A DNA stretch of 64,000 bases from J014 sp964486055. Lineage in GTDB: Bacteria; Acidobacteriota; Blastocatellia; Pyrinomonadales; Pyrinomonadaceae. Where the stretch lies: the NCBI GenBank assembly GCA_964486055.1, contig CAZALE010000002.1, forward strand, positions 1-64,000, read 5' to 3'. Shown here one piece after another: positions 17,444-25,714 of this stretch (its first letter is position 1; each line of letters begins with the position of its first letter). Below the pieces are notes generated by a model. The model did no database searches, was not told the origin of the DNA, and worked only from the letters and a program-made list of their open reading frames with translations. Position numbers and translations under genes: made by a program.

Positions 17444-18541
17444 ACTTTTTACTCTTTACTCCTTTTTTTAGGGCTTTTAAACTTAAAACTTAGTCGAGGC
17501 AAAATCTTAATTCAAGACAAAACTTATGTCAAGTACAAATTCATTGAGGTAAGATTAATTCTAAAGATTTTATTAGTTGTATTCTTCTCAAAAAATGAAA
17601 AGCTCATAGAGCCTCCTATAAAACTCAGAAAACGTGTCTACTTTAAATTAGAATCGACTATATAACTATGCTACATCTCTTTTTGTGGCATTCCCGAATG
17701 AATAGAAGATCTGACCAAAAGTNNNNNNNNNNNNNNNNNNNNNNNNNNNNNNNNNNNNNNNNNNNNNNNNNNNNNNNNNNNNNNNNNNNNNNNNNNNNNN
17801 NNNNNNNNNNNNNNNNNNNNNNATGCTACATCTCTTTTTGTGGCATTCCCGAATGAATAGAAGATCTGACCAAAAGTTGTTGATTGAAAAATTACTAAAC
17901 AGAAGGATGAAAAATCCTCATAATAAGCAGTTATCTTTCCGAATAAGTCATTTGCCTTGAAAAAGCTAGTCAATTACTAAACTACAAAGCCAGCAAGATT
18001 TAAATTTACTGATTTTTTACATTGCCTATTTCCTATGCTCAACTTCTCTAATTAAAGGAAATTAATTCAGGAATTATCAGTTAATGCATCCCTAACAAAG
18101 ATCTACGATTGCGGCAGATGGATGAGGAAAATACGATTCAGTCTTAGCAGGTGTTAATCATCTGCTTGCGGTAGAGGAGATTTTGTTTTCATTAAGGAAT
18201 ACACTGAGTGCCAGCAACAAAAATTAGTCACTTTAGCCATAATTTGATGTTCGAAAGTTTTTTCTTTAATTAAAACCCTATTAAGATTTTTCAAAAATCT
18301 CTTACAAGAAGCTTTAAGAAAAAGCCACTAGAAAATCTTTATAAGAATCCAACTTTTGACAAAGTCCAAATAATTTTTCGATTCCTCTGAACATCTTGCA
18401 GAGAGTTGAGTGTGTTTTCGTGGGATTGCCTTACATTAGACGCCTACAATTATAAAGTTATCTTTACAGTTTCCATTTTTAATTCTGATTGAGTAATCTG
18501 TTTATAGAAAAATTACATAATTTTTACAAAAAGAGCTGATC
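17444..18541. other. Gene-poor 1.1-kb region around the first assembly gap
   Basis: No convincing coding sequence on either strand. The short ORFs here run through the N block or the duplicated contig ends. The part after the gap (17878-18541) is very AT-rich and has several short A/T runs. I see no tRNA, IS end or recognisable promoter that I would defend. The upstream end holds the promoter region of the split receptor. Confidence 0.6.
17668..17877. repeat. 55-bp direct repeat flanking assembly gap 1
   Basis: The 55 bases at 17668-17722 are repeated exactly at 17823-17877, on either side of a run of exactly 100 N (17723-17822). Each copy abuts the N run. This is what two contigs sharing a terminal 55-mer look like when scaffolded without merging. 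It is read as an assembly artefact, not a biological repeat. Confidence 0.93.
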
Positions 18542-19684
18542 ATGATTTTCGGATTAAGTGAGGAACAGCTACAGATAAAGTACAGCATAAGAGAATTCGC
18601 AGAAAGTGAGATTCGTCCGCATGTTACGCAATGGGATGAATCTCAACATTTTCCTGTAGAACTTCTTCCCAAATTTGCTGAATTAGGCTTGATGGGCATC
18701 ATTTTTCCTGAGGAATATGGGGGAGCTGGAATGGGATATGTTGAATATGCCACGATAATTGAGGAGCTAGGTCGTGTAGATCCTTCCATAGGCCTCTCAA
18801 TAGCTGCTCACAACTCTCTATGCTCAAACCATATCTTCATGTTCGGAAGTGAGGAGCAAAAAAGAAAATATCTGATTCCATTAGCCCGTGGAGAGCATTT
18901 TGGAGCATGGGGACTGACTGAACCGCAAGCCGGCTCTGACGCATCTGGAACTAAAACAACAGCCATCAGATCTAATGGCGGCTGGATAGTCAATGGTTCA
19001 AAAAATTTCATTACACATGCTATATCTTGCAAGACTCTGGTAGCAGTAGCAGTTACTGACCGCGATAAAGGTAATAAGGGGATTTCTGCTTTTATTTTCG
19101 ACAAGACCATGAAAGGTTTTAGAGCAGAAAAGAAAGAAAACAAACTCGGGATGCGAGCCTCAGAAACAGCATCAGTAGTCTTCGAGGATTGTTATGTTCC
19201 TGAGGAGAATTTATTGGGTAACGAAGGCGAAGGTTTTTTGCAAGCAATGCAAATTCTAGATGGTGGCAGAATTTCAATTGCAGCATTGTCGGTAGGAATA
19301 GCACAGGGAGCCTATGAATCTGCGCTGAAATACGCTAAGGAGCGCGTGCAATTTGGTAGACCGATAGCAGAATTTCAAGCGATCCAATTTAAACTAGCAG
19401 ACATGGCAACACAGATAGAAGCAGCAAGATTGTTAACTTTACAAGCTGCCGCGATGAAAGATGCTGGCAAAAAGGTTACAAAATATTCCTCAATGGCTAA
19501 GCTCTTTGCATCGGAGATCGCAGTCAAAGTTGCAGAAGAGGCAATTCAAATTCACGGCGGATATGGTTACACCAAAGATTATCCAGTTGAAAAATACTGG
19601 AGAGATTCAAAACTTTGCACCATAGGTGAAGGCACTAGCGAGATTCAAAGATTAGTAATCGCCAAACAGATTCTTAAGTCCTAA
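18542..19684 (+). CDS. Acyl-CoA dehydrogenase
   Basis: An FAD flavoenzyme that makes the alpha,beta double bond in acyl-CoA thioesters, passing electrons to ETF, 380 aa as usual for the family. Seen: N-terminal helical domain with GLMGIIFPEEYGGAGM; middle beta domain with WGLTEPQAGSDASG and NGSKNFITHA; C-terminal domain with RVQFGRPIAEFQAIQFKLADM, QIHGGYGYTKDYPVEKYWRD and GEGTSEIQRLVIAKQI. Glu363 in the GEGTSEIQ motif is at the catalytic base position of short/medium-chain enzymes. Chain length specificity cannot be read. It stands alone on the plus strand after the gene-poor region, and its ribosome site is weak. Confidence 0.93.
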   Translation: MIFGLSEEQLQIKYSIREFAESEIRPHVTQWDESQHFPVELLPKFAELGLMGIIFPEEYGGAGMGYVEYATIIEELGRVDPSIGLSIAAHNSLCSNHIFMFGSEEQKRKYLIPLARGEHFGAWGLTEPQAGSDASGTKTTAIRSNGGWIVNGSKNFITHAISCKTLVAVAVTDRDKGNKGISAFIFDKTMKGFRAEKKENKLGMRASETASVVFEDCYVPEENLLGNEGEGFLQAMQILDGGRISIAALSVGIAQGAYESALKYAKERVQFGRPIAEFQAIQFKLADMATQIEAARLLTLQAAAMKDAGKKVTKYSSMAKLFASEIAVKVAEEAIQIHGGYGYTKDYPVEKYWRDSKLCTIGEGTSEIQRLVIAKQILKS

Positions 19685-19893
19685 GAGCGTCGCGATTGAT
19701 CTAGATTTTATCGGCTAAAGATCAGTTTTTGTCAAGTAAAATACTAACGAGTTTGCGTAACTCGCCAGTTAAAACAGGCAACATTGGATGTTGCGATTAG
19801 CAGGCGTCAGAATAAGTAGACATTGAGCTGTTTTTATTGTTTTTATACATCGCAATTAATCGTCAAAATTAAGAAAACAAAGAGGAGATAACG

Positions 19894-20388
19894 ATGAGCA
19901 CAATAGCAGATAGATTCGCAGCTGAACTCAAACATGAAGCCGGTGTAGCGCGCAAACTTTTAGAGCGAATTCCGACCGAAAAATTCGACTGGAAACCACA
20001 TGAAAAGTCCATGACAATGGGACGTTTAGCTACTCACATAGTTGAGCTAATCTGGTGGCCACAAGACATAATCGCTAAGCCAGAATTCGATTTTTCTAGT
20101 AACACACGATCTTTCAATCCACAAACTAACGCAGAGTTACTTGAGCTATTTGATAAAAATCTCCAATCAACCATTGGGTCAATCAGCACAACCTCTGATG
20201 AACATTTTCAAGAAAACTGGACATTAAGAATGGGTGATCACGTGATTTTATCCATGCCACGCTCCCAAGTCATCAGAACAGTGATCCTGAATCATTTGAT
20301 TCATCATAGGGGACAACTTTCAGTTTATCTTAGATTAAATGACATACCAGTTCCGTCAATCTATGGTCCATCGGCCGATGAATCTTAG
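19894..20388 (+). CDS. DinB-family protein
   Basis: A four-helix-bundle DinB/YfiT-like protein, 164 aa. The metal-ligand pattern is visible: His48 in LATHIVEL and H134-x3-H138 in NHLIHHRGQLSVYLRL, with the usual C-terminal end PSIYGPSADE. Such proteins bind Zn or Ni, and some are bacillithiol- or mycothiol-dependent transferases. No substrate can be assigned here. A strong ribosome site (AGAGGAGATAACG) precedes the ATG. Confidence 0.88.
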   Translation: MSTIADRFAAELKHEAGVARKLLERIPTEKFDWKPHEKSMTMGRLATHIVELIWWPQDIIAKPEFDFSSNTRSFNPQTNAELLELFDKNLQSTIGSISTTSDEHFQENWTLRMGDHVILSMPRSQVIRTVILNHLIHHRGQLSVYLRLNDIPVPSIYGPSADES

Positions 20389-20512
20389 ATTTTCGCGACT
20401 AATGCAAGAGTTTTGGCTGGCAAACATCGCTCATCGAGCAAGAATGTTAGTAACCATCGAAGATGATTTTTCGTCTTTAAAACCTTAAGTCTTTTTTACT
20501 TTAGAAGGTTTG

Positions 20513-20531
20513 TTAGGGTATTTCACCCTAA
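20513..20531. promoter_or_regulatory. Inverted repeat upstream of the M28 peptidase gene
   Basis: TTAGGGT (20513-20519) and ACCCTAA (20525-20531) form a perfect 7-bp inverted repeat with a 5-nt ATTTC spacer, 75 nt before the peptidase ATG. It could be a regulator site or a small RNA hairpin in the leader. There is no T run, so it is not a convincing terminator. Confidence 0.35.
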
Positions 20532-20605
20532 AATTAGAAACCTTTTAGTAAAACAGACGTAAATTCTTTCTAAAACTAAAACCTAATTAACAAGAGGAGA
20601 AAATT

Positions 20606-22420
20606 ATGTTACGAAAAAGTCTTTCTTTGTTGATACTGGTAGCCTTATTCTCGCCAAACTTGATTCTAGCAGGTGAAATATTTGTCCCTGATGAGGCAAC
20701 GATCCAAAGGATCAAGGAAGAGGGTACAACGAGATCTCAAGTGATGAACATTGTGCGGCATCTTACTGACGTAATCGGAGCCAGACTTACTAATTCACCT
20801 AATCAAAGAAGGGCGAGTTTATGGACAAAAGAACAGTTTGAAAAATGGGGTCTGAAAAACGCTCGGCTAGATGATTGGGGTGAATTCGGACGTGGATGGG
20901 AACTGAAGAAATTTTATGCAGCCATTCAAACTCCGACTGAATACATCGTTTTTCGCTCTTATCCAAAAGCATGGTCTCCATCGATTAATATCACCTCCGA
21001 GGTTGTATTTGTTGATGCAAAGAATGAGCAAGAGCTTGAACAATATAAAGGCAAACTTAAGGGTAAAATAGTGTTTACCGCACCAGAGGTAGAGGTAAAA
21101 CCCGGGTTTAACCCAGTAGCCTCCAGACGCTCTGCCGAAGATTTAGCCAAAATGGAGGCTGAAAAATCGCCAGAGGCTCAGGATCGTCGTTATTCACCTC
21201 AGCAAATGAGCCAATTTCAATTCAACATGAGAAAATTCCGTTTCTATTTTGAGGAAGGGGCAGCCGTTTTGGTAGAGCCAAGTCCGGGCACTGACTCAGG
21301 TACAATGCGAGTGATGGGAGCTTCTCCGGTTCCCCAGCCCAATCAAAACAACATGAACCCGTTTGGCGGCGTGAGAGTGTACTCTAAAAACGCTCAGCCA
21401 ACAATTCCGCAGATCGTAGCCGAAGTTGAGCAATACAATAGAGTGCTCAGATTAATGAAGCAGGGCGTACCGATAACCATGACAGTTAATCTCGAAACTA
21501 ACTTTTATGAAGACGATCTTCGTGGTTACAATACAATCGCTGAAATTCCAGGCACGGACTTAAAGGATGAAGTAGTGATGCTAGGAGCTCATCTTGACTC
21601 ATGGCACTCTGGCACTGGGGCTACTGATAATGCGGCTGGTTCAGCAGTCGTGATGGAAGCCGTTAGAATTCTGCAAGCTGCAGGAATCAAGCCAAGGCGA
21701 ACTATCAGGATCGCTCTATGGACTGGCGAAGAACAAGGTCTACTCGGATCCAGGGGATATGTAGCCAAATATGTAGCCACCATCGGAGACGGATCAGATA
21801 ATGCAGCTATGCAATCCATGATGGGCATGGGAAACAGACAAATCAATAAAAAAGCCGATTACGAAAAAATATCAGCTTATTACAATTTAGACAATGGCAC
21901 AGGGCAGATTCGGGGCATATATCTGCAAGGAAATGAAGCCTTACGCCCCATATTCAAAAAATGGTTTGAACCATTCAAAGATTGGGGCGCCTCGACCGTT
22001 ACCATAAGCTCGACAGGAGGGACGGACCACTTGGCATTCGATGCAGTCGGTATTCCAGGCTTCCAATTCATACAAGATCCAATAGAGTACTTCGCAAGAA
22101 CCTGGCATACGACTCAAGATGTATCTGATCGCTTGATCGAAGAGGATTTAAAACGCTCAGCAGTGATAATGGCTGCTTTCGTCTACAATACCGCAATGAT
22201 GGATGAAAAACTACCTCGTAAACCCATGCAATCGACTTCTTCCATTAGGCTTTTCGATGCTCAATCGGAGCTGGAAAGATTAGCCTTTCAAAATTCGCGC
22301 TTAAACCATTCAATCTGCGGACACATAATACAACACACTGAAATTCCCGATGTATTCCCTGCTTTCCTAACATTAGGTTTTAATTACGAAGCAGATGAAC
22401 ACATCCATCTCTCTGAATAA
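20606..22420 (+). CDS. Secreted M28-family zinc metallopeptidase
   Basis: An exported aminopeptidase/carboxypeptidase-like enzyme of 604 aa. It has a signal peptide (about 1-23, ending ILAG) and a PA-type insert (about 130-290) before the catalytic domain. The co-catalytic zinc site is visible: GAHLDSWHSGTGATDNAAG with H329, D331 and D341, WTGEEQGLLG with E375-E376, and a later GGTDHLAFD. It releases amino acids from peptides in the periplasm or outside. The tail after AMMDEK (about 60 residues) is not a domain I know. A strong ribosome site (AAGAGGAG) precedes the start, and a strong terminator follows. Confidence 0.92.
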   Translation: MLRKSLSLLILVALFSPNLILAGEIFVPDEATIQRIKEEGTTRSQVMNIVRHLTDVIGARLTNSPNQRRASLWTKEQFEKWGLKNARLDDWGEFGRGWELKKFYAAIQTPTEYIVFRSYPKAWSPSINITSEVVFVDAKNEQELEQYKGKLKGKIVFTAPEVEVKPGFNPVASRRSAEDLAKMEAEKSPEAQDRRYSPQQMSQFQFNMRKFRFYFEEGAAVLVEPSPGTDSGTMRVMGASPVPQPNQNNMNPFGGVRVYSKNAQPTIPQIVAEVEQYNRVLRLMKQGVPITMTVNLETNFYEDDLRGYNTIAEIPGTDLKDEVVMLGAHLDSWHSGTGATDNAAGSAVVMEAVRILQAAGIKPRRTIRIALWTGEEQGLLGSRGYVAKYVATIGDGSDNAAMQSMMGMGNRQINKKADYEKISAYYNLDNGTGQIRGIYLQGNEALRPIFKKWFEPFKDWGASTVTISSTGGTDHLAFDAVGIPGFQFIQDPIEYFARTWHTTQDVSDRLIEEDLKRSAVIMAAFVYNTAMMDEKLPRKPMQSTSSIRLFDAQSELERLAFQNSRLNHSICGHIIQHTEIPDVFPAFLTLGFNYEADEHIHLSE

Positions 22421-22437
22421 TGCAAGCAGCTCTGAAC

Positions 22438-22476
22438 AAATAGAACAATCCAGGATTTTCCTGGATTGTTCTATTT
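22438..22476 (+). terminator. Rho-independent terminator after the M28 peptidase gene
   Basis: A perfect 17-bp stem, 22438-22454 with 22460-22476, closing a 5-nt ATTTT loop and followed by TATTCTA. It is among the most stable hairpins in the window. Confidence 0.9.
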
Positions 22477-22621
22477 TATTCTAAACAAATTAACTAAAAG
22501 AACTCGTAATCCTGATCGCTGCATTAACTCTATTTTAATGCCGGGCAGCCTATGTAGCGGGAAAAAGGCTCTATCCAATTAGTCTTTTCCCAGGAGTTTA
22601 GCGCGGGGTATATACTCTTGA

Positions 22622-23044
22622 TTAAACTTCTTTGCATTCCTCACAAAGTCCTCTTATGACAACCTCAAAACTTTCTATGGAGCTAGCTCCCGGTAAGGTA
22701 CATATCTTCAAATCAGGCAGTATCTCAAAATCCACATCCTCTACTTTCCCGCACTTTCTGCAAACAAAGTGATGATGACGCTGAAAATTCGGATCTAGCC
22801 TGACAATTCCTGATTCAAAAATCTCTTTCAGTAGCCCATTCTTCTTCAGCCAATTTATTGTGTTATAAACAGTTGCGCGAGAGGCCATAGGAAATCTTCT
22901 GTTAATTACTTTCAAAACTGCCTCCGGAGTCGGGTGATTCTTAGCTGACTGAAGATATCTAATTATAGCTCTACGTTGAGGCGTGATTTTTAGTCCTCTC
23001 TCCTTCGCTATCTTCTCCACCAAATCTAAACTCAACTTCTCCAT
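22622..23044 (-). CDS. Fur-family metal/peroxide-responsive repressor
   Basis: A Fur/PerR-type regulator, 140 aa. The winged helix (about 15-85) contains KITPQRRAIIRYL and SRATVYNTINWL. HHHFVCRKCGKVEDVD follows with the metal residues H90-H92 and structural C95xxC98, and a second pair C134xxC137 lies near the C-terminus. Four zinc cysteines and the short length favour PerR over Fur, but the metal cannot be decided by eye. It is divergent from the sulfide:quinone oxidoreductase gene across 153 nt containing a palindromic AT-rich site, so it probably controls that gene and itself. Confidence 0.92.
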   Translation of the reverse strand: MEKLSLDLVEKIAKERGLKITPQRRAIIRYLQSAKNHPTPEAVLKVINRRFPMASRATVYNTINWLKKNGLLKEIFESGIVRLDPNFQRHHHFVCRKCGKVEDVDFEILPDLKICTLPGASSIESFEVVIRGLCEECKEV

Positions 23045-23113
23045 AAAAACTCTAAGACTATCTCACGTCCAATCTTTAATTTACAATTCGGCTAATAATC
23101 GGTCAAGAAATTC

Positions 23114-23131
23114 TTATTATGATAACAATAA
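23114..23131. promoter_or_regulatory. Candidate Fur/PerR operator
   Basis: TTATTATGATAACAATAA is an inverted repeat with 6 of 7 matches per half-site. It resembles the AT-rich 7-1-7 boxes bound by Fur-family repressors. It lies between the divergent Fur-family gene and the sulfide:quinone oxidoreductase gene. Assigned by appearance and position only. Confidence 0.45.
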
Positions 23132-23197
23132 ATTATTTGCAAGATTGCTTATTAAGGCATATAATCAGATTACAAATCAGAGAAAGGAGGGAGCAAA

Positions 23198-24382
23198 ATG
23201 ACTACATACAAGGTGTTGATTGTAGGCGGTGGGACCGCTGGAATTACGGTAGCAGCTCAGTTAAAAAAGAGATTGAAAGCTGGAGAGATAGCCATCGTTG
23301 AACCTTCAACCAAACACTATTATCAGCCGTTGTGGACGCTCGTAGGTGGTGGCATTTTTCCAAAAGAAAGATCTGAACGCGAAGAGAAAGATTACATTCC
23401 AGATGGAGTCGAATGGATCCAAGCACGCGTTACAGAATTTTATCCGGAGAAAAATGCTGTTCTAACCGACAAGCATGGAGAGATCGGTTATGAATATCTG
23501 GTTGTATGTCCCGGGATTCAGATAAATTGGCACTTAGTCAAGGGATTAGAGGAAAGCCTGGGTAAAAATGGGGTATGTAGTAATTATGCATACGAAACTG
23601 TCGAATCTACGTGGGAGAATATCCGTAATTTAAATGAAGGTATAGCTGTCTTTACTCAACCCAACACACCGATAAAATGTGGCGGAGCCCCACAAAAAAT
23701 CGCATACTTGGCTGAGGATTATTTCAGGCTGAATGGGAGGCGCGATAAGATAGTCGTCAAATTTATCAGCGGCATGCCATCAATATTCAGTGTTAAAAAG
23801 TATGCTGATGCTCTGATGAAGCACTGTCAACAAACTGGCATAGAAACACTTTTTAAACACAACCTTGTAGAAATTAGACCTGAGAAAAAAGAGGCAATTT
23901 TTATCAATTTAGACACTCAACAAGAGTTAGTTCAACCCTACGACATGATTCACGTTACTCCGCCCATGGGGCCGCCTGATTTTATAAAAAATAGCCCCCT
24001 CGCGGATAGTGCAGGATGGGTTGATGTAAACAAGTCTACTTTACAACATAATAAATACCAAAACGTTTTTGGACTTGGCGACGCCAGTAGCTTGCCAACA
24101 TCCAAAACCGGTGCAGCAATACGCAAGCAAGCTCCTGTATTAGTCAAAAACTTATTCAGCCTCATGAAAGGTGAGCCGCTTGCTGCATCTTATGATGGAT
24201 ATACGTCTTGTCCTTTGGTAACTGGTTACGATAGCTTGATACTTGCCGAGTTCGACTACGATCTGAATCCAAGGGAAACATTTCCATTCGATCAGAGCAA
24301 GGAGCGCTACTCGATGTTCTTACTCAAAAAATACGTGCTGCCACCGCTCTATTGGCATGGCATGCTACGAGGTAGGGCTTGA
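23198..24382 (+). CDS. sqr: Sulfide:quinone oxidoreductase
   Basis: A membrane-associated FAD enzyme of 394 aa that oxidises sulfide and reduces the quinone pool. The N-terminal FAD motif is VLIVGGGTAGITVA (6-19), and HYYQPLWTLVGGG (40-52) is typical of SQR. FGLGDASSLPTSKTGAAIRKQA (291-312) is the second FAD motif. Three cysteines, C127, C161 and C338 (GYTSCPLVTGY), fall at the redox-active positions of the SQR family. The C-terminal PPLYWHGMLRGRA is as in type II/mitochondrial-like enzymes. It has a very strong ribosome site (AAAGGAGGGAGC). Divergence from a Fur/PerR gene suggests control by peroxide or metal. Confidence 0.92.
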   Translation: MTTYKVLIVGGGTAGITVAAQLKKRLKAGEIAIVEPSTKHYYQPLWTLVGGGIFPKERSEREEKDYIPDGVEWIQARVTEFYPEKNAVLTDKHGEIGYEYLVVCPGIQINWHLVKGLEESLGKNGVCSNYAYETVESTWENIRNLNEGIAVFTQPNTPIKCGGAPQKIAYLAEDYFRLNGRRDKIVVKFISGMPSIFSVKKYADALMKHCQQTGIETLFKHNLVEIRPEKKEAIFINLDTQQELVQPYDMIHVTPPMGPPDFIKNSPLADSAGWVDVNKSTLQHNKYQNVFGLGDASSLPTSKTGAAIRKQAPVLVKNLFSLMKGEPLAASYDGYTSCPLVTGYDSLILAEFDYDLNPRETFPFDQSKERYSMFLLKKYVLPPLYWHGMLRGRA

Positions 24383-24751
24383 AATATAAATGTTGACAAA
24401 ATGAAAGCCTCTAAAAACTCTTGTTAGCGAGAGCAAAGAGAAAGTACTTAAAGCTGGCAAGCATCTTTCACCGATTTAGAAACTAGTTGAATTCGAAAAG
24501 ATGCTGAGCTAAAGATTATTTAAACCGGAAAAGGAGAGTATCTTACTTCTCCTTTTCTTCGAAATGTTTTCTTTACTGATTTGCTCGATCCTGAAATTTG
24601 ATCTTATTTTCAGCTGATTTGTACAGAGAGATTTACGTTTCAAGGGTTCGAGGTAAGCCGTGAGTATAAATTTTGATTCTAAAAGGATCTGGTAACAAGA
24701 TCTCATATGTCTGAAGAATTAGTAGAACGAATATCTCAAGAATTAGTGAAT
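24383..24751. other. Intergenic region between convergent genes
   Basis: A 369-bp stretch between the convergent sqr and thiL genes. It contains the 24528-24557 hairpin. I see no other feature and no credible ORF. Confidence 0.6.
24528..24557. terminator. Probable terminator between sqr and thiL
   Basis: A 10-bp stem, GAAAAGGAGA (24528-24537) with TCTCCTTTTC (24548-24557), and a 10-nt loop. It lies between two convergent genes, with T-rich sequence on the plus-strand 3' side. It could serve both strands. Confidence 0.6.
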
Positions 24752-25714
24752 TCAGAAATGTCGGAACCCTTGTGGATATAAGTTTTCAGTTCTATCGCCA
24801 AAAATAATTTCTACTGTCTTAGTATCGGTAATCTCACCAATTAGGGTAATTTGCTGGTCGCACAAAAGAAGCTCCATTTCGGCGACTTTCTGTGGACTGA
24901 CGGTGAACAATAACTGAAAATCCTCTCCTCCATTTAGTGCTAAAGATAATCTTTCATGCGCGTCTTGGACGACTGCTAGTAATTCCTTACTCACTGGAAT
25001 ATTCTCGGCTATGATCCTAGCACCGACACCACTCGAACGGCATATGTGCCATATCTCCGACGATAGCCCATCGCTTATATCTATCATTGCTGTTGCAAGT
25101 CGATTCTTAGCCAGGGCCATTCCAATAGCAAGTTGAGGTTCTGGCTTTAGATGTCTAGATATCAGTATCTTAGCTTCTGTTTCACATATTGGATCTAAAT
25201 CACCCTGCAGCAGCTTAAGTCCTGCAGCAGCATCACCCAAGAATCCAGTCACATATATCAAATCACCTGCTTGCGCTCCAGATCGAAATATAGCATGTCC
25301 CTTTTCAATCTCTCCTAAAAGAATCGAATTCACTGAAAAACCATGATTACTTCTTGATATATCCCCACCTATTAGCTCTATTGAAAATCTTGCTGCGAGA
25401 GCCATGAAGCCATTGTAAAATTCTTCGGTAAAATCTGTTTTCCAAAGGTTTTCAGGCACTGCGATCGAGGTCAAGGCATATAGTGGCCTTGCGCCCATCG
25501 CAGCTACATCCGAAATTGAAACGGCCAAAGCTTTGTGACCTATCTGTTGCGGCGTGGACCACTTAAGGCAAAAGTCAATTTCCTCAACTAACAAATCCGT
25601 CGTTATGACAAACTCAGTATTTTCATCCTTTTCAAGGATGGCGCAGTCGTCTCCTATCTTTCCTAAGCGGAAAATTTCGGATAAATGCTCTATAAATTCG
25701 AATTCGCTAGACAT
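24752..25714 (-). CDS. thiL: Thiamine-monophosphate kinase
   Basis: ThiL phosphorylates thiamine monophosphate to thiamine diphosphate, the last step of the pathway; 320 aa is normal. Seen: IGDDCAIL near the N-terminus, ITTDLLVEEIDF, and GHKALAVSISDVAAMGARPLYAL. ELIGGDISRS, AMIDISDGLSSE and LNGGEDFQLLF follow in the order of the PurM/ThiL fold. Its ATG follows the stop of the metallo-beta-lactamase gene with no spacing (TAAATG), so they are translated from one message. No other thi gene and no TPP riboswitch is seen here. Confidence 0.94.
   Translation of the reverse strand: MSSEFEFIEHLSEIFRLGKIGDDCAILEKDENTEFVITTDLLVEEIDFCLKWSTPQQIGHKALAVSISDVAAMGARPLYALTSIAVPENLWKTDFTEEFYNGFMALAARFSIELIGGDISRSNHGFSVNSILLGEIEKGHAIFRSGAQAGDLIYVTGFLGDAAAGLKLLQGDLDPICETEAKILISRHLKPEPQLAIGMALAKNRLATAMIDISDGLSSEIWHICRSSGVGARIIAENIPVSKELLAVVQDAHERLSLALNGGEDFQLLFTVSPQKVAEMELLLCDQQITLIGEITDTKTVEIIFGDRTENLYPQGFRHF

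Noticed and set aside
17668..17877. Insertion sequence or target-site duplication at the 55-bp repeat
   Set aside because: The copies abut a fixed 100-N spacer, and an identical arrangement occurs at the second gap. This fits assembly, not transposition.
17668..17973. Short ORFs running through the N block on both strands
   Set aside because: They are translations of unknown bases and the duplicated contig end, not genes.
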